A stretch of DNA of 64,000 nt from Falsiroseomonas sp050563545 (GCF_050563545.1 NZ_JBNXUM010000010.1:158247-222246); one strand, 5' to 3'. Shown: positions 32,992 to 42,732, counted from the first letter of the stretch. The notes: generated by a model from the sequence alone, not told the origin. Numbers and translations: made by a program.

Positions 32992-33699
32992 TCAGCGGAT
33001 GGCATGGCCGGCGCGCAGAGCGCGCAGGCGGTCGATCATGGCGCCCACCTTGGCGCGTGCGCCCTGCTTGTCGGGGTCGGATTCGGGACCGAAGACGACC
33101 GGCTCGGCCTCCCACGCCGCATCGAGCTCGGCGAACTCCTCGGCGTCGCTCCGCTCCTGCTCGGCCGTCGGCTGCTGCGCCGGGCGGAACCCGGCCTCGG
33201 CGAGGACGGCGGCGAGCACAGCGGCGTAGGCGCGCGCATCGGCGCTGCCGCGGCCGAGCAGCTTCGCATGCAGCCCATCGAGGATCGGCGCGCACTGCCC
33301 GAGGAGGTTCGTCGTCACCTCCGCCGGCGCATGCGCGCAGAACTCGAGGAAGAGCGGCAGGAAGTCGGGCAGCTCGCGCGCGTCCATGGCGAAGCCGGCC
33401 TGCTCGTAGACTTGTGCCAGCTCGATCATCGCCGGGCCGCGGTTGCGGGTGTCGCCGTGGACGTGCTCGAACAGGTGCAGGCTGGTCCCGCGGCCGCGGT
33501 CGAAGAGGCGCACATAGGCCTCCTCGCGGTCCAGGCCTTCGCCGAGGCCGAGCCGGCGCACGAGCCGTGCGATGCGCGGCGCCAGGTCGGCGCGGAAGCC
33601 GGCAGCCGGGACCGCGCGGCCGATCTCCGGCAGGTCGGCCCGCAGCGCCGTGTCGGGATAGCGCAGCAGGACAGAGAGGACGGCGAGGCGGCGGTTCAT
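32992..33699 (-). CDS. narJ: Nitrate reductase molybdenum cofactor assembly chaperone
   Basis: A 235-residue cytoplasmic chaperone that binds apo-NarG and is needed for cofactor insertion and membrane attachment. It is all-helical, with LSVLLRYPDTALRADLPEIG at the start, and FDRGRGTSLHLFEHVHGDTRNRGPAM around residues 66-91, the TorD/NarJ signature. ATG 33699 overlaps the narH stop by ATGA. Confidence 0.95.
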   Translation of the reverse strand: MNRRLAVLSVLLRYPDTALRADLPEIGRAVPAAGFRADLAPRIARLVRRLGLGEGLDREEAYVRLFDRGRGTSLHLFEHVHGDTRNRGPAMIELAQVYEQAGFAMDARELPDFLPLFLEFCAHAPAEVTTNLLGQCAPILDGLHAKLLGRGSADARAYAAVLAAVLAEAGFRPAQQPTAEQERSDAEEFAELDAAWEAEPVVFGPESDPDKQGARAKVGAMIDRLRALRAGHAIR

Positions 33700-35264
33700 C
33701 GGCCGGTCTCCTGTGCCGCGGCAGCGGCCTCGTTGGCCTCGCGGAGCGCGGGCGGCGCCATGCGCCCGGCGGAGGGGCCGGTCGCGCTGAACAGGTTGCC
33801 GACGGTGCGGCCGTCGTAGCAGCCCTGTCCGAAGCTGAAGCCGCAGGAAGACTTCAGGTCGAAGGCGTTCTCCGCATATTCCCGGTGCGTGGTCGGGATC
33901 ACGTAGCGGTCCTCGTAGTTGGCGATGGCCAGAGTCTGGTACATCGCCTCCACCTGCGAGGCCGTCATGCCGACGTGCGCCAGGATCGCCGTGTCGTCGC
34001 GGCTCTCCACGGTGCGCGCCCGCATGTGCATGCGCATCGCCATCATGCGCTGCAGCGCGCTGACCACCGGCGCCTCGGCGCCCGCGGTCAGCAGGTTGGC
34101 GAGGTACTTCACCGGGATGCGCAGCGCCTCGACGTCGGGCAGGCCGTCCTTCCAGCCGACATGCCCGGCCTCGGCGGCCGACTGCACGGGGGAGAGCGGC
34201 GGCACGTACCAGACCATCGGCAGCGTGCGGTATTCGGGATGCAGCGGGAAGGCGATCTTCCAGTCGATCGCCATGCGGTAGACCGGGCTGCGGCGCGCCG
34301 CCTCGAGCCAGGCCTCCGGCACGCCGTCGGCGCGCGCCTGCGCGATCACCTGCGGATCCTCGGGGTCGAGGAAGATGTCGAGCTGTTCCTGATAGAGGTG
34401 CTGCTCGTTCTCGGTGGCCGCCGCCTGCGCGATGCGGTCGGCGTCGTAGAGCATCACGCCGAGGTAGCGGATGCGGCCGACGCAGGTCTCCGAGCAGACC
34501 GTCGGCTCACCGGCCTCGATCCGCGGGTAGCAGAAGATGCACTTCTCGGCCTTCCCGGACTGCCAGTTGTAGTAGATCTTCTTGTACGGACAGGCCGAGA
34601 CGCACATCCGCCAGCCGCGGCACTTCTCCTGGTCGATCAGGACGATGCCGTCCTCCTCGCGCTTGTAGATGGAGCCCGAGGGGCAGGAAGCGACGCAGGC
34701 CGGGTTGAGGCAGTGCTCGCACAACCGCGGCAGGTAGAACATGAAGGTCTTCTCGAACTCGCCGTAGATCTTCTTCTGGATGCCTTCAAAGTTCCGGTCT
34801 GCCGAGCGCTTGCGGAATTCGGTGCCCAGGATCTCCTCCCAGTTCGGGCCCCACTTGATCTCCATCCGCTCGCCGGTGAGCAGCGACACCGGGCGCGCGA
34901 CGGGCATGGTCTCGCTCTCCGGCGCGGTCTGGAGATGGGTGTAGTCGAAGGTGAAGGGCTCGTAGTAGTCGTCGATCTCCGGCAGGTTCGGGTTGGCGAA
35001 GATGTTCGCCAGGATGCGCCACTTCGCGCCAATCCTCGGCTGCAGCGCACCGTTGCGCTTGCGCGTCCAGCCCCCCTTCCACTTGTCCTGGTTCTCCCAG
35101 TCCTTGGGATACCCGATGCCGGGCTTGGTCTCGACATTGTTGAACCAGGCGTATTCCACGCCCTCGCGGCTGGTCCAGACCTGCTTGCAGGTGACCGAGC
35201 AGGTGTGGCAGCCGATGCACTTGTCGAGGTTGAGCACCATCGCGATCTGCGCGCGGATCTTCAT
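33696..35264 (-). CDS. narH: Respiratory nitrate reductase beta subunit (iron-sulfur)
   Basis: A 522-residue cytoplasmic electron-transfer subunit carrying four Fe-S clusters between NarI haems and NarG. Cysteine groups appear in order: LDKCIGCHTCSVTCK at residues 13-27, LCEHCLNPACVASCPSG near 180, CRGWRMCVSACPYKKIYYN near 213 (with Trp replacing one Cys, giving the [3Fe-4S] cluster) and KCIFCYPRIEAGEPTVCSETC near 240. ATG 35264 has AGGAGA eight bases upstream; the frame continues to 35357 without support. Lies 28 bases after narG. Confidence 0.97.
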   Translation of the reverse strand: MKIRAQIAMVLNLDKCIGCHTCSVTCKQVWTSREGVEYAWFNNVETKPGIGYPKDWENQDKWKGGWTRKRNGALQPRIGAKWRILANIFANPNLPEIDDYYEPFTFDYTHLQTAPESETMPVARPVSLLTGERMEIKWGPNWEEILGTEFRKRSADRNFEGIQKKIYGEFEKTFMFYLPRLCEHCLNPACVASCPSGSIYKREEDGIVLIDQEKCRGWRMCVSACPYKKIYYNWQSGKAEKCIFCYPRIEAGEPTVCSETCVGRIRYLGVMLYDADRIAQAAATENEQHLYQEQLDIFLDPEDPQVIAQARADGVPEAWLEAARRSPVYRMAIDWKIAFPLHPEYRTLPMVWYVPPLSPVQSAAEAGHVGWKDGLPDVEALRIPVKYLANLLTAGAEAPVVSALQRMMAMRMHMRARTVESRDDTAILAHVGMTASQVEAMYQTLAIANYEDRYVIPTTHREYAENAFDLKSSCGFSFGQGCYDGRTVGNLFSATGPSAGRMAPPALREANEAAAAAQETGR

Positions 35265-35292
35265 GGCCTGATCTCCTTTCCCGTTCCGCGCG

Positions 35293-38200
35293 TCATTCGG
35301 CCGCCCGCAGGTCCGCCGCCTGCGGCGTGATCCTCGGGCCGTCCAGCCACTCGACATTGGCCATCTTGCGCACCACCACGAACTCGTCGCGGTTCGTGCC
35401 GATCGTGCCGTAGTAGTTGAAGCCGTAGGCGAGCTGCGCGTAGCCGCCGATCATGTGCGTCGGCTTCACGGTCGTTCGCGTGACGGAGTTGTGGATGCCG
35501 CCGCGGGCATGCGTGATCTCGCTGCCCGGCACGTTCACGATCTTCTCCTGCGCGTGGTACATCATGATCATGCCCTTCGGCACGCGCTGGGAGACGACGG
35601 CGCGGGCGCAGAGCGCGCCATTGGCGTTGAACGCTTCGATCCAGTCGTTGTCCTCGATGCCCATGGTCGTCGCGTCGGTCTCGCTGATCCAGACGATCGG
35701 GCCGCCGCGCGAGAGCGTCAGCATCAGCAGGTTGTCGGTGTAGACGCTGTGGATGCCCCACTTCTGGTGCGGCGTGATGAAGTTCAGCGCCACCTCGGTG
35801 TGGCCGTTGGGCCGCGCGTTGTGCAGTGCCTGGTGCGCGCGCAGGTCCACCGGCGGGCGGTAGAGACACAGCGCCTCGCCGAAGGCGAGCATCCAGGGAT
35901 GGTCCTGGTAGAGCTGCTGCCGCCCGGTCAGCGTGCGCCAGGGGATCAGCTCGTGCACGTTCGTATAGCCGGCGTTGTAGCAGACCTCCTCGCTCTCCAG
36001 CCCGGACCAGATCGGCGAGGAGATGATCTTGCGCGGCTGCGCCTGCACGTCGCGGAAGCGGATCGCCTCGTGTTCCTTTGGCAAGGCGAGGTGCCTGTGG
36101 TCGCGGCCGGTGAACTTGCCCAGCGCCTCCCATGCTTTCACCGCGACATGGCCGTTGGTCTCGGGGGCGAGGTGCATCAGCGTCTCGCAGGCGTCGATGT
36201 CGGTGTGCATCTTCGCCAGCTTGCCTTCGACGCCGGGCACCTCCACCTCCCCGTTCAGGTGGCGCAGGAAGCCGACCTCGCGGTCGGTCTTCCACGCCAT
36301 GCCCTTGCCGTTGTTGCCGAGCTTCTCCATCAGCGGGCCGAGCGCGGTGAAGCGTGCGAAGGTGTTGGGGTAGTCGCGCTCCACCACGGTCACCGCCGGC
36401 ATGGTCTTGCCGGGGATCGGCTCGACCTCGCCCTTCTTCCAGTCGCGGACCTGGTGCGTCTGGCCGAGCTCGCCCGGGCTGTCGTGCATCAGGGGCGTGA
36501 GCACGACGTCGCGCTCCTTGCCGAGATGCCCGTGGCAGAGCGCCGAGAAGCGCTTCGCAATGCCGCGGAAGATCGCCCAGTCCGTCCGGCTCTCCCAGGC
36601 CGGGTCCACCGCCGCGGAGAGCGGATGGATGAAGGGGTGCATGTCGGAGGTGTTGAGGTCGTACTTCTCGTACCAGGTGGCCGTCGGCAGCACGATGTCG
36701 GAGTACATGCAGGTGGTGCTCATCCTGAAGTCGAGCGTCACCAGCAGGTCGAGCTTTCCCCGCGGCGCCTCGTCATGCCAGGCGGCCTCCTCCGGCTTCG
36801 TCGTCCCCTGCTCGCCCAGATCCTTGCCCTGCACGCCGTGCTGCGTGCCGAGCAGGTGCTTCAGGAAATACTCGTGCCCCTTGCCGGACGACCCCAGCAG
36901 GTTGGACCGCCAGACGAAGAGATTGCGCGGCCAGTTCATCGGGTGATCGGGGTCCTCGCAGGCCATCTCCAGCGCGCCCGACTTCAGCGACTGCGCGACA
37001 TAGGCCGGCACCTGCATCCCGGCGGCCTCGGCCTCCACCGCGATCGTCAGCGGGTTGCGGGCCAGCTGCGGCGCGGAGGGCAGCCAGCCCATGCGCTCGG
37101 CGCGGATGTTGAAGTCGATCAGCGCGCCGGTCAGCAGCTTCGGCGCCGTCGGCGAGAGCAGGTCCTTCACCTGCAGCGTCTCGTAGCGCCACTGGTCGGT
37201 GTGCGCGTACCAGAAGGAGGTGCTGTTCTGCTGCCGCGGCGGCCGCGCCCAGTCCGTCGCGAAGGCTACGGGAATCCAGCCCGATTGCGGCCGCAGCTTT
37301 TCCTGGCCGACGTAGTGCGCCCAGCCGCCGCCCGGCTGGCCGACGCAGCCGCACATCACCAGCAGGTTGATGATGCCACGATAGTTCATGTCGGAATGGT
37401 ACCAGTGGTTCAGTGCCGCCCCGAGGATCACCATGGACTTGCCGCGCGTCTTCTCGGCGTTGTCGGCGAACTCGCGCGCGACGGCGACGATCTGCGCGCG
37501 CGGAACGCCGCAGACGGCCTCCGCCCAGGCCGGAGTGTAGGGCGCCATCGCGTCGTAGTCGGCGCGGCCGTCGCGCGTGACGCCGTAGTTCGCCAGGAAC
37601 AGGTCGTAGACGGTGGCGACACGGGCCGTGCGGCCATCGGCCAGCGTCACGCTGCCGACGGGCACCTCGTGGGTCACCGTGTCGCCAAGCTTCGTCGGGT
37701 TGAAGAACGCCGGGGCGCCGTCGCCGAAGTAGGGGAAGGCGACCTCCGCCGTCTCGCCGCCGGCCAGGCTGAGCCGGGGCGTCACGCTTTCCAGCGTGCG
37801 GGCGTCGCGGCCCTCCAGGTTCCACTTGCCCTGCTCGCCCCAGCGGAAGCCGACAGAACCGGTGGGGATGTAGGGTGCGCCCGTCGCGTCGTCGATCGCG
37901 ACCGTCTTCCAGTCCGGGTTGTTCTGCTCGCCGACGTTGTCCGGCAGGTCGCTCGCGCGCATCTGGCGGTCCGGCACCAGGCGCCCGTCGCGCTCCGTCA
38001 ACAGCACCAGCATCGGCATGTCGGAATAGCGGCGGCAGTAGTCCAGGAAGTAGTCGCCGCGGCCCTTCGCGTGCCATTCGCTGAGGATCACGTGACCCAT
38101 GGCCAGCGCCAGCGCGGCGTCCGTGCCCTGCTTCGGGTGCAGCCAGAGGTCGGCAAATTTCGACGCCTCGGAATAGTCGGGCGTCACCGTCACCACCTTG

Positions 38201-39027
38201 GTGCCGCGGTAGCGCGCCTCGGTCATGAAGTGGGCGTCCGGCGTGCGCGTCTGCGGCACGTTGGAGCCCCACATCATGATGAAGCCCGCGTTGTACCAGT
38301 CAGCGCTCTCCGGCACGTCGGTCTGCTCGCCCCAGGTCTGCGGGGACGACGGGGGCAGGTCGCAGTACCAGTCGTAGAAGGACATGCAGACGCCGCCGAT
38401 CAGCGAGAGGTACCGGCTGCCCGCGGCGTAGCTCACCATGCTCATCGCCGGGATGGGCGAGAAGCCGATGATGCGGTCGGGACCGTGCTGCTTCGCGGTG
38501 TGGACGTTGGCGGCGGCGATGATCTCCTCCGCCTCGTCCCAGCCGGCGCGAACGAAGCCTCCCTGGCCGCGGACCTGCTGGTATTCGCGCCGCTTCACGG
38601 GATCGTCCTGGATAGACTTCCACGCCGCGACCGGATCGGCGTGCGCCGCCCGCGCCTCGCGCCACAGCCTGAGCAGGCGCTTGCGGATCATCGGGTACTT
38701 CACTCGGTTCGCGCTGTAGAGGTACCAGGAGTAGGAGGCGCCGCGGGAGCAGCCTCGCGGCTCGTGGTTGGGCAGGCCGGGGCGCGTGCGCGGATAGTCG
38801 GTCTGCTGCGTCTCCCAGGTGACGATCCCGCCCTTGACGTAGATCTTCCAGGAGCAGGATCCGGTGCAGTTCGCCCCGTGGGTGGAGCGCACGATCTTGT
38901 CGTGCGCCCAGCGCGACCGGTACGCGTCCTCCCAGGCCCGGCTCTCGGTCGTGGTCTCCCCGTGGCCGTTGGCGAAGGTGCCGGCGTACTTCTTGAAGTA
39001 GGTCAGGCGGTCGAGGAAGTGGCTCAT
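35293..39027 (-). CDS. narG: Respiratory nitrate reductase alpha subunit (molybdenum catalytic subunit)
   Basis: A 1244-residue cytoplasmic-facing subunit that reduces nitrate to nitrite at a bis-MGD molybdenum centre. The FS0 iron-sulfur site is seen as H50, C54 and C58 in STHGANCTGSCSWKIY, with histidine as first ligand as in E. coli NarG. The molybdenum aspartate region YDWYCDLPPSSPQTWGEQTD lies near residue 217, and WGSNVPQTRTPDAHF near 255. Length equals the usual ~1245. It follows narK by 19 bases in the same operon. Large antisense open frames here are GC artefacts. Confidence 0.98.
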   Translation of the reverse strand: MSHFLDRLTYFKKYAGTFANGHGETTTESRAWEDAYRSRWAHDKIVRSTHGANCTGSCSWKIYVKGGIVTWETQQTDYPRTRPGLPNHEPRGCSRGASYSWYLYSANRVKYPMIRKRLLRLWREARAAHADPVAAWKSIQDDPVKRREYQQVRGQGGFVRAGWDEAEEIIAAANVHTAKQHGPDRIIGFSPIPAMSMVSYAAGSRYLSLIGGVCMSFYDWYCDLPPSSPQTWGEQTDVPESADWYNAGFIMMWGSNVPQTRTPDAHFMTEARYRGTKVVTVTPDYSEASKFADLWLHPKQGTDAALALAMGHVILSEWHAKGRGDYFLDYCRRYSDMPMLVLLTERDGRLVPDRQMRASDLPDNVGEQNNPDWKTVAIDDATGAPYIPTGSVGFRWGEQGKWNLEGRDARTLESVTPRLSLAGGETAEVAFPYFGDGAPAFFNPTKLGDTVTHEVPVGSVTLADGRTARVATVYDLFLANYGVTRDGRADYDAMAPYTPAWAEAVCGVPRAQIVAVAREFADNAEKTRGKSMVILGAALNHWYHSDMNYRGIINLLVMCGCVGQPGGGWAHYVGQEKLRPQSGWIPVAFATDWARPPRQQNSTSFWYAHTDQWRYETLQVKDLLSPTAPKLLTGALIDFNIRAERMGWLPSAPQLARNPLTIAVEAEAAGMQVPAYVAQSLKSGALEMACEDPDHPMNWPRNLFVWRSNLLGSSGKGHEYFLKHLLGTQHGVQGKDLGEQGTTKPEEAAWHDEAPRGKLDLLVTLDFRMSTTCMYSDIVLPTATWYEKYDLNTSDMHPFIHPLSAAVDPAWESRTDWAIFRGIAKRFSALCHGHLGKERDVVLTPLMHDSPGELGQTHQVRDWKKGEVEPIPGKTMPAVTVVERDYPNTFARFTALGPLMEKLGNNGKGMAWKTDREVGFLRHLNGEVEVPGVEGKLAKMHTDIDACETLMHLAPETNGHVAVKAWEALGKFTGRDHRHLALPKEHEAIRFRDVQAQPRKIISSPIWSGLESEEVCYNAGYTNVHELIPWRTLTGRQQLYQDHPWMLAFGEALCLYRPPVDLRAHQALHNARPNGHTEVALNFITPHQKWGIHSVYTDNLLMLTLSRGGPIVWISETDATTMGIEDNDWIEAFNANGALCARAVVSQRVPKGMIMMYHAQEKIVNVPGSEITHARGGIHNSVTRTTVKPTHMIGGYAQLAYGFNYYGTIGTNRDEFVVVRKMANVEWLDGPRITPQAADLRAAE

Positions 39028-39046
39028 CGGTGCTAGTCCTTCCCGG

Positions 39047-41794
39047 TCATTCGGCAGCCATGGCCGTGGCGGTGGGCGGCTTGCGTTCGACGTCGTGCAG
39101 CAGCCCGCCGCGTCGGGTGTAGACCCACCAGGTCACGCTGATGCACAGCAGGTAGAAGATGAAGAAGCACCAGAGCGCCGCGACCGGCCCGCCGGTCATG
39201 GCGATCGAGGTGCCGTAGCTCTTGGGGATGAAGAAGGCGCCATAGGCGGCGATCGCGGAGGTGAAGCCGATGATCGCGGCGCTCTCCTTCTCGGCCTGGA
39301 CCCGGCGCTGCGTAGCGTCGCGGTCAGGCATCAGCCGCGCCATGTCCTTGCCCATGATCGCGGGGATCATCTGGAAGGTGGAGGCGTTGCCCACGCCGCT
39401 GGCGAGGAAGAGGAACATGAAGGCCCCAAAGAAGCCCCAGAAGGCGCCGGGCTCGTCCTTGATGCCGATGAAGTGGATCACGCCGTAAACACCGAGCGCC
39501 ATGGCCGCAAAGACCCAGAAGGTCACGCGCCCACCGCCCCAGCGGTCGGAGACCCAACCCGTCACCGAGCGGGAGAGTGCGCCGACCAGCGGCCCAAGGA
39601 AGGCGAGCTGCAGCGCATCCACGCCGGGGAACTGCGTGCGGGCGAGCAGCGGGAAACCGGCGGAGTAGCCGATGAAGGACCCGAAGGTGCCGGTGTAGAG
39701 CAGGCACATGATCCAGTTGTGCTTCCGCTGGAAGATGACGGCCTGGTCCGAGAAGGACGCCTTCATGGCGGCGAGATCGTCCATGCGGAACCACGCCGCG
39801 AAGGCCGCCGCGGCGATGAACGGCACCCAGACGAAGCCCGCGTTCTGCAGCCAGAGGCTGACTTCCGCCTGGCCGATGCGCGCGGTCTGCGGATCGCCGC
39901 CGAGGGCGCCGAACACGCCGGCGGTGATCACCAGCGGCACCACGAACTGGACCACGCTGACGCCGAGGTTGCCGAGCCCGGCATTGAGCGCGAGCGCGTT
40001 CCCCTTCTCCCGCTTCGGGAAGAAAAAGGAGATGTTGGCCATGGAGGAGGCGAAGTTGCCGCCGCCGAAGCCGCAGAGCAGTGCCAGCGCCATGAAGATC
40101 CAGTAGGGCGTCGCCGGGTTCTGCACCGCGAAGCCGATGCCGAGCGCCGGGACGATCAGCGACCAGGTCGCCAGCGTCGTCCAAAGCCTTCCGCCGAAGA
40201 CCGGCGGCATGAAGGAGTAGAATATGCGCAGCGTCGCGCCCGACAGGCCGGGCAGCGCCGCCAGCCAGAACAGCTGGTCCGTCGTGAAGGCGAAGCCCAC
40301 CTGCGGCAGCTTGGCGACGACCACAGACCAGACCATCCAGACCGCGAACGCCAGCAGCAGGCAGGGTATCGAGACCCAGAGGTTGCGCCTGGCGATGGCG
40401 CGGCCCTTCGCCTCCCAGAAGACCGGATCCTCCGGCCTCCACTCCTCGATCGCCCGGCCCCGCAGCGCACCAACCTGCGCCGGGCCGTGGATGGACTGCA
40501 TCTCGGGCAGTTCGGGCAACGCAGCGAGGGCCGGTGCGGCAGCCTCCCGCTCCATACGCAGGACCGCGACGTGCATCCACACCAGCGCGACGGCGCTGAC
40601 CGCGAACAGCAGCATGAAGCAGGACTGTCGGATGCCGGTCAGGTCGTTGAGCACGCCGAAGAGGATCGGCAGGATGAAGCCGCCCAGGCCGCCGATCAGG
40701 CCGACGATGCCGCCCACAGGGCCGACCCGGTTCGGGTAGTAGACCGGGATGTGCTTGTAGACCGCGGCCTTGCCGAGGCTCATGAAGAAGCCCAGCACGA
40801 AGACGAGCACGATGAAGGCGCCGACGCCGGTGGCCAGGCGAAACTCGATCGGTCCCTTGATGCCGTCCATGACGTAGGTCGTCGGCGGATAGGAGAGGAT
40901 GAAGCTCACCACGACGGAGACGCCGAGCGTCCAGTACATGATGCGCCTGGCGCCGTATTTGTCCGACAGCACACCGCCGTAGGCGCGGAAGATCGAGGCA
41001 GGCACGGAATAGGCCGCGCCGATCATGCCGGCGGTGGCAATGTCGAAGCCGTAGGCGTCGATGATGTAGCGCGGCAGCCAGAGCGACAGGGCCACGAACG
41101 CGCCGAAGACGAAGAAGTAGTAGAGGCTGAAGCGCCAGACCTGCACGTTCTTCAGCGGCTCGAGCAGTGCCGAGATCGGCTCGGGCTTTGCGCCGGATGC
41201 CCTCCGGGCTGCCAGCGAGGGATCGTCCTTCGTGCCGAACCAGAACACCGCCGTCGTGACCAGGAGGCCAGCTGCCCACAGCTGCGCTACCATCTGCCAG
41301 CCGAAGGCGACCATGACGACGGGAGCGAGGAACTTCGTCACGGCCGCGCCGACGTTGCCTGCGCCGAAGATGCCAAGGGCGGTGCCCTGCTTCTCCTTCG
41401 GATACCACTTCGAGACATAGGCGATGCCAACGGCGAAGGAGCCGCCGGCAATGCCGACGCCGAGCGCGGCGAGCAGGAAGGTCGGGTAGTCGTAGGCGAA
41501 GGTCAGCAGGAAGGTGGCGATCGCCGCGGCCACCATCACGCCGGCGTAGACGACGCGCCCGCCGTACTGGTCGGCCCAGATGCCGAGGATGAGACGGATC
41601 AAGCTGCCGGTCAGGATCGGCGTGCCGACGAGCAGGCCGAACTGCGTGTCGGTCAGCCCGAGGTCCTTCTTAATCTGAATGCCGATGATCGAGAAGATCG
41701 TCCAGACGGCGAAGCACACCGTGAAGGCGATGGTGGAGAGCCAAAGGGCGCGTGTTTGCGCTCCAGGCTCTGCTGAGATCGATGCGCCGCTCAT
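39047..41794 (-). CDS. narK: Fused nitrate/nitrite transporter (NarK1-NarK2)
   Basis: A 915-residue inner-membrane protein made of two complete MFS nitrate transporter modules. Module one (about 1-430) has GIWADQYGGRVVYAGVMV, GGSFAVGIAYVSKWYPKEKQ and an FGAGNVGAA nitrate signature. Module two (about 460-900) repeats these with GGGNFASSMANISFFFPKRE and NAGLGNLGVS. About 24 helices are expected. In Paracoccus the same fusion pairs a proton-driven nitrate importer with a nitrate/nitrite exchanger; here the roles are inferred by analogy. It is the first gene of the operon and divergent from the NarR-like regulator. Confidence 0.95.
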   Translation of the reverse strand: MSGASISAEPGAQTRALWLSTIAFTVCFAVWTIFSIIGIQIKKDLGLTDTQFGLLVGTPILTGSLIRLILGIWADQYGGRVVYAGVMVAAAIATFLLTFAYDYPTFLLAALGVGIAGGSFAVGIAYVSKWYPKEKQGTALGIFGAGNVGAAVTKFLAPVVMVAFGWQMVAQLWAAGLLVTTAVFWFGTKDDPSLAARRASGAKPEPISALLEPLKNVQVWRFSLYYFFVFGAFVALSLWLPRYIIDAYGFDIATAGMIGAAYSVPASIFRAYGGVLSDKYGARRIMYWTLGVSVVVSFILSYPPTTYVMDGIKGPIEFRLATGVGAFIVLVFVLGFFMSLGKAAVYKHIPVYYPNRVGPVGGIVGLIGGLGGFILPILFGVLNDLTGIRQSCFMLLFAVSAVALVWMHVAVLRMEREAAAPALAALPELPEMQSIHGPAQVGALRGRAIEEWRPEDPVFWEAKGRAIARRNLWVSIPCLLLAFAVWMVWSVVVAKLPQVGFAFTTDQLFWLAALPGLSGATLRIFYSFMPPVFGGRLWTTLATWSLIVPALGIGFAVQNPATPYWIFMALALLCGFGGGNFASSMANISFFFPKREKGNALALNAGLGNLGVSVVQFVVPLVITAGVFGALGGDPQTARIGQAEVSLWLQNAGFVWVPFIAAAAFAAWFRMDDLAAMKASFSDQAVIFQRKHNWIMCLLYTGTFGSFIGYSAGFPLLARTQFPGVDALQLAFLGPLVGALSRSVTGWVSDRWGGGRVTFWVFAAMALGVYGVIHFIGIKDEPGAFWGFFGAFMFLFLASGVGNASTFQMIPAIMGKDMARLMPDRDATQRRVQAEKESAAIIGFTSAIAAYGAFFIPKSYGTSIAMTGGPVAALWCFFIFYLLCISVTWWVYTRRGGLLHDVERKPPTATAMAAE

Positions 41795-41853
41795 GCCCTG
41801 CTCCGGTTCCTGCGGGAGTGGCGCAAGAGAGCCACCTGGCCGGCCGCGAGAGA

Positions 41854-41867
41854 TTGCGCGAGATCAA
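41854..41867. promoter_or_regulatory. Degenerate Fnr-type box near narK
   Basis: TTGCG-CGAG-ATCAA matches the TTGAT-N4-ATCAA pattern at eight of ten positions. It is centred about 66 bases before the narK start, closer than the perfect box, and could serve narK activation. Confidence 0.4.
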
Positions 41868-41948
41868 GCGCGGGACACAGCAACCGTGGAATTTTCGGAA
41901 ATCGGCGATCCGCGTCACGTGGGTTGTTAACCATGAGCAGGACGACCC

Positions 41949-41962
41949 TTGATCCAGATCAA
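41949..41962. promoter_or_regulatory. Perfect Fnr/Nnr/NarR-type box (TTGAT-N4-ATCAA)
   Basis: TTGATCCAGATCAA is a perfect 14-bp match to the Crp/Fnr anaerobic-box consensus. It lies 53 bases before the regulator's ATG and about 155 bases before narK, so it can control either or both divergent transcripts. The likely binders are Fnr itself or the regulator encoded next to it. Confidence 0.85.
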
Positions 41963-42015
41963 TGGATCGGGCGGGCGCGTTAGCTACACGAACGTGCGAC
42001 GGAGGCCAGCCCGCG

Positions 42016-42732
42016 ATGAGTAAGCGTGAGACCAACTACGCGATGATCGAGCGGGCCCCATTCTTCCAGGCGGCGGGGGCAGCCGCCATGGCCGAGCTAT
42101 TGCGGCCGAGCTTCACGCAGCTGCTGCCGAAGGGCACGGTGCTCTTCGAGCAGGGGGAGGAGCCTGAGTTCCTGCACCTCCTGCTCGAGGGCAGCGTCGG
42201 GCTTCAGGCGCAAGGCGAAGGCGGCGGCACGACGGTCGTCGAGATCTTCGGCGGCGGTGAGGTCTTCCTCGCCCCGGCCGTCATCCTCAGGCTGCCCTAT
42301 CTAGCGACGGCGGTTGCGCTGACCGAGATACGTGTGCTGATGATCCCGGCCGACCATTTCCGCGACAACCTGCAGCGCTCCTTCGAGCTGAGCGGTGCCT
42401 GCAACGAGCTGCTGTCGCGCCATTGGCGCCTGATTGTCGATCAGGTCGTGGACCTCAAGCTGAACAGTGTCGCGGTGCGCCTCGGTCGCTTCCTGGCTAG
42501 GCGCATTTCGGATGAGGCGGGGGCTGGTTGCGCCTCGCTCCCGGAGCCTCGCTCGGCCATCGCGGCGCGTCTCGGCATGACGCCGGAGACGCTCTCCCGC
42601 ACCCTTGCGGCCCTGGAAGGCAGCGGCAGGTTGCGGCGCACGCCGAATGGACCGACGGTACCCGACCGCGGTGCTCTAGTGAATGATCGCGATGCCCCGC
42701 GTCGACGCCGGAGCAGGCCCCGGTCGAATTAG
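42016..42732 (+). CDS. narR: Crp/Fnr family regulator, NarR-like
   Basis: A 238-residue regulator. The cyclic-nucleotide-like beta-roll spans about residues 12-125 (LLPKGTVLFEQGEEPEFLHL, GGGEVFLAPAVILRLPYLAT). The long dimer helix follows, then a helix-turn-helix near 180-205 (PRSAIAARLGMTPETLSRTLAALEG). The N-terminus MSKRETNYAMIERAPFFQ has no cysteines, so the Fe-S oxygen sensor of true Fnr is absent. Divergence from narK matches Paracoccus narR, a nitrate/nitrite-responsive activator. GGAGG precedes the ATG by ten bases. The last ~20 residues are basic and poorly conserved-looking. Confidence 0.85.
   Translation: MSKRETNYAMIERAPFFQAAGAAAMAELLRPSFTQLLPKGTVLFEQGEEPEFLHLLLEGSVGLQAQGEGGGTTVVEIFGGGEVFLAPAVILRLPYLATAVALTEIRVLMIPADHFRDNLQRSFELSGACNELLSRHWRLIVDQVVDLKLNSVAVRLGRFLARRISDEAGAGCASLPEPRSAIAARLGMTPETLSRTLAALEGSGRLRRTPNGPTVPDRGALVNDRDAPRRRRSRPRSN

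Noticed and set aside
35455..39036. A 1193-codon open frame opposite narG, and similar long frames opposite narK (39095-41776) and narH (33057-35330)
   Set aside because: They mirror genes with unmistakable motifs, have strange His/Arg/Gly-rich compositions and no domains. High GC leaves antisense frames open.
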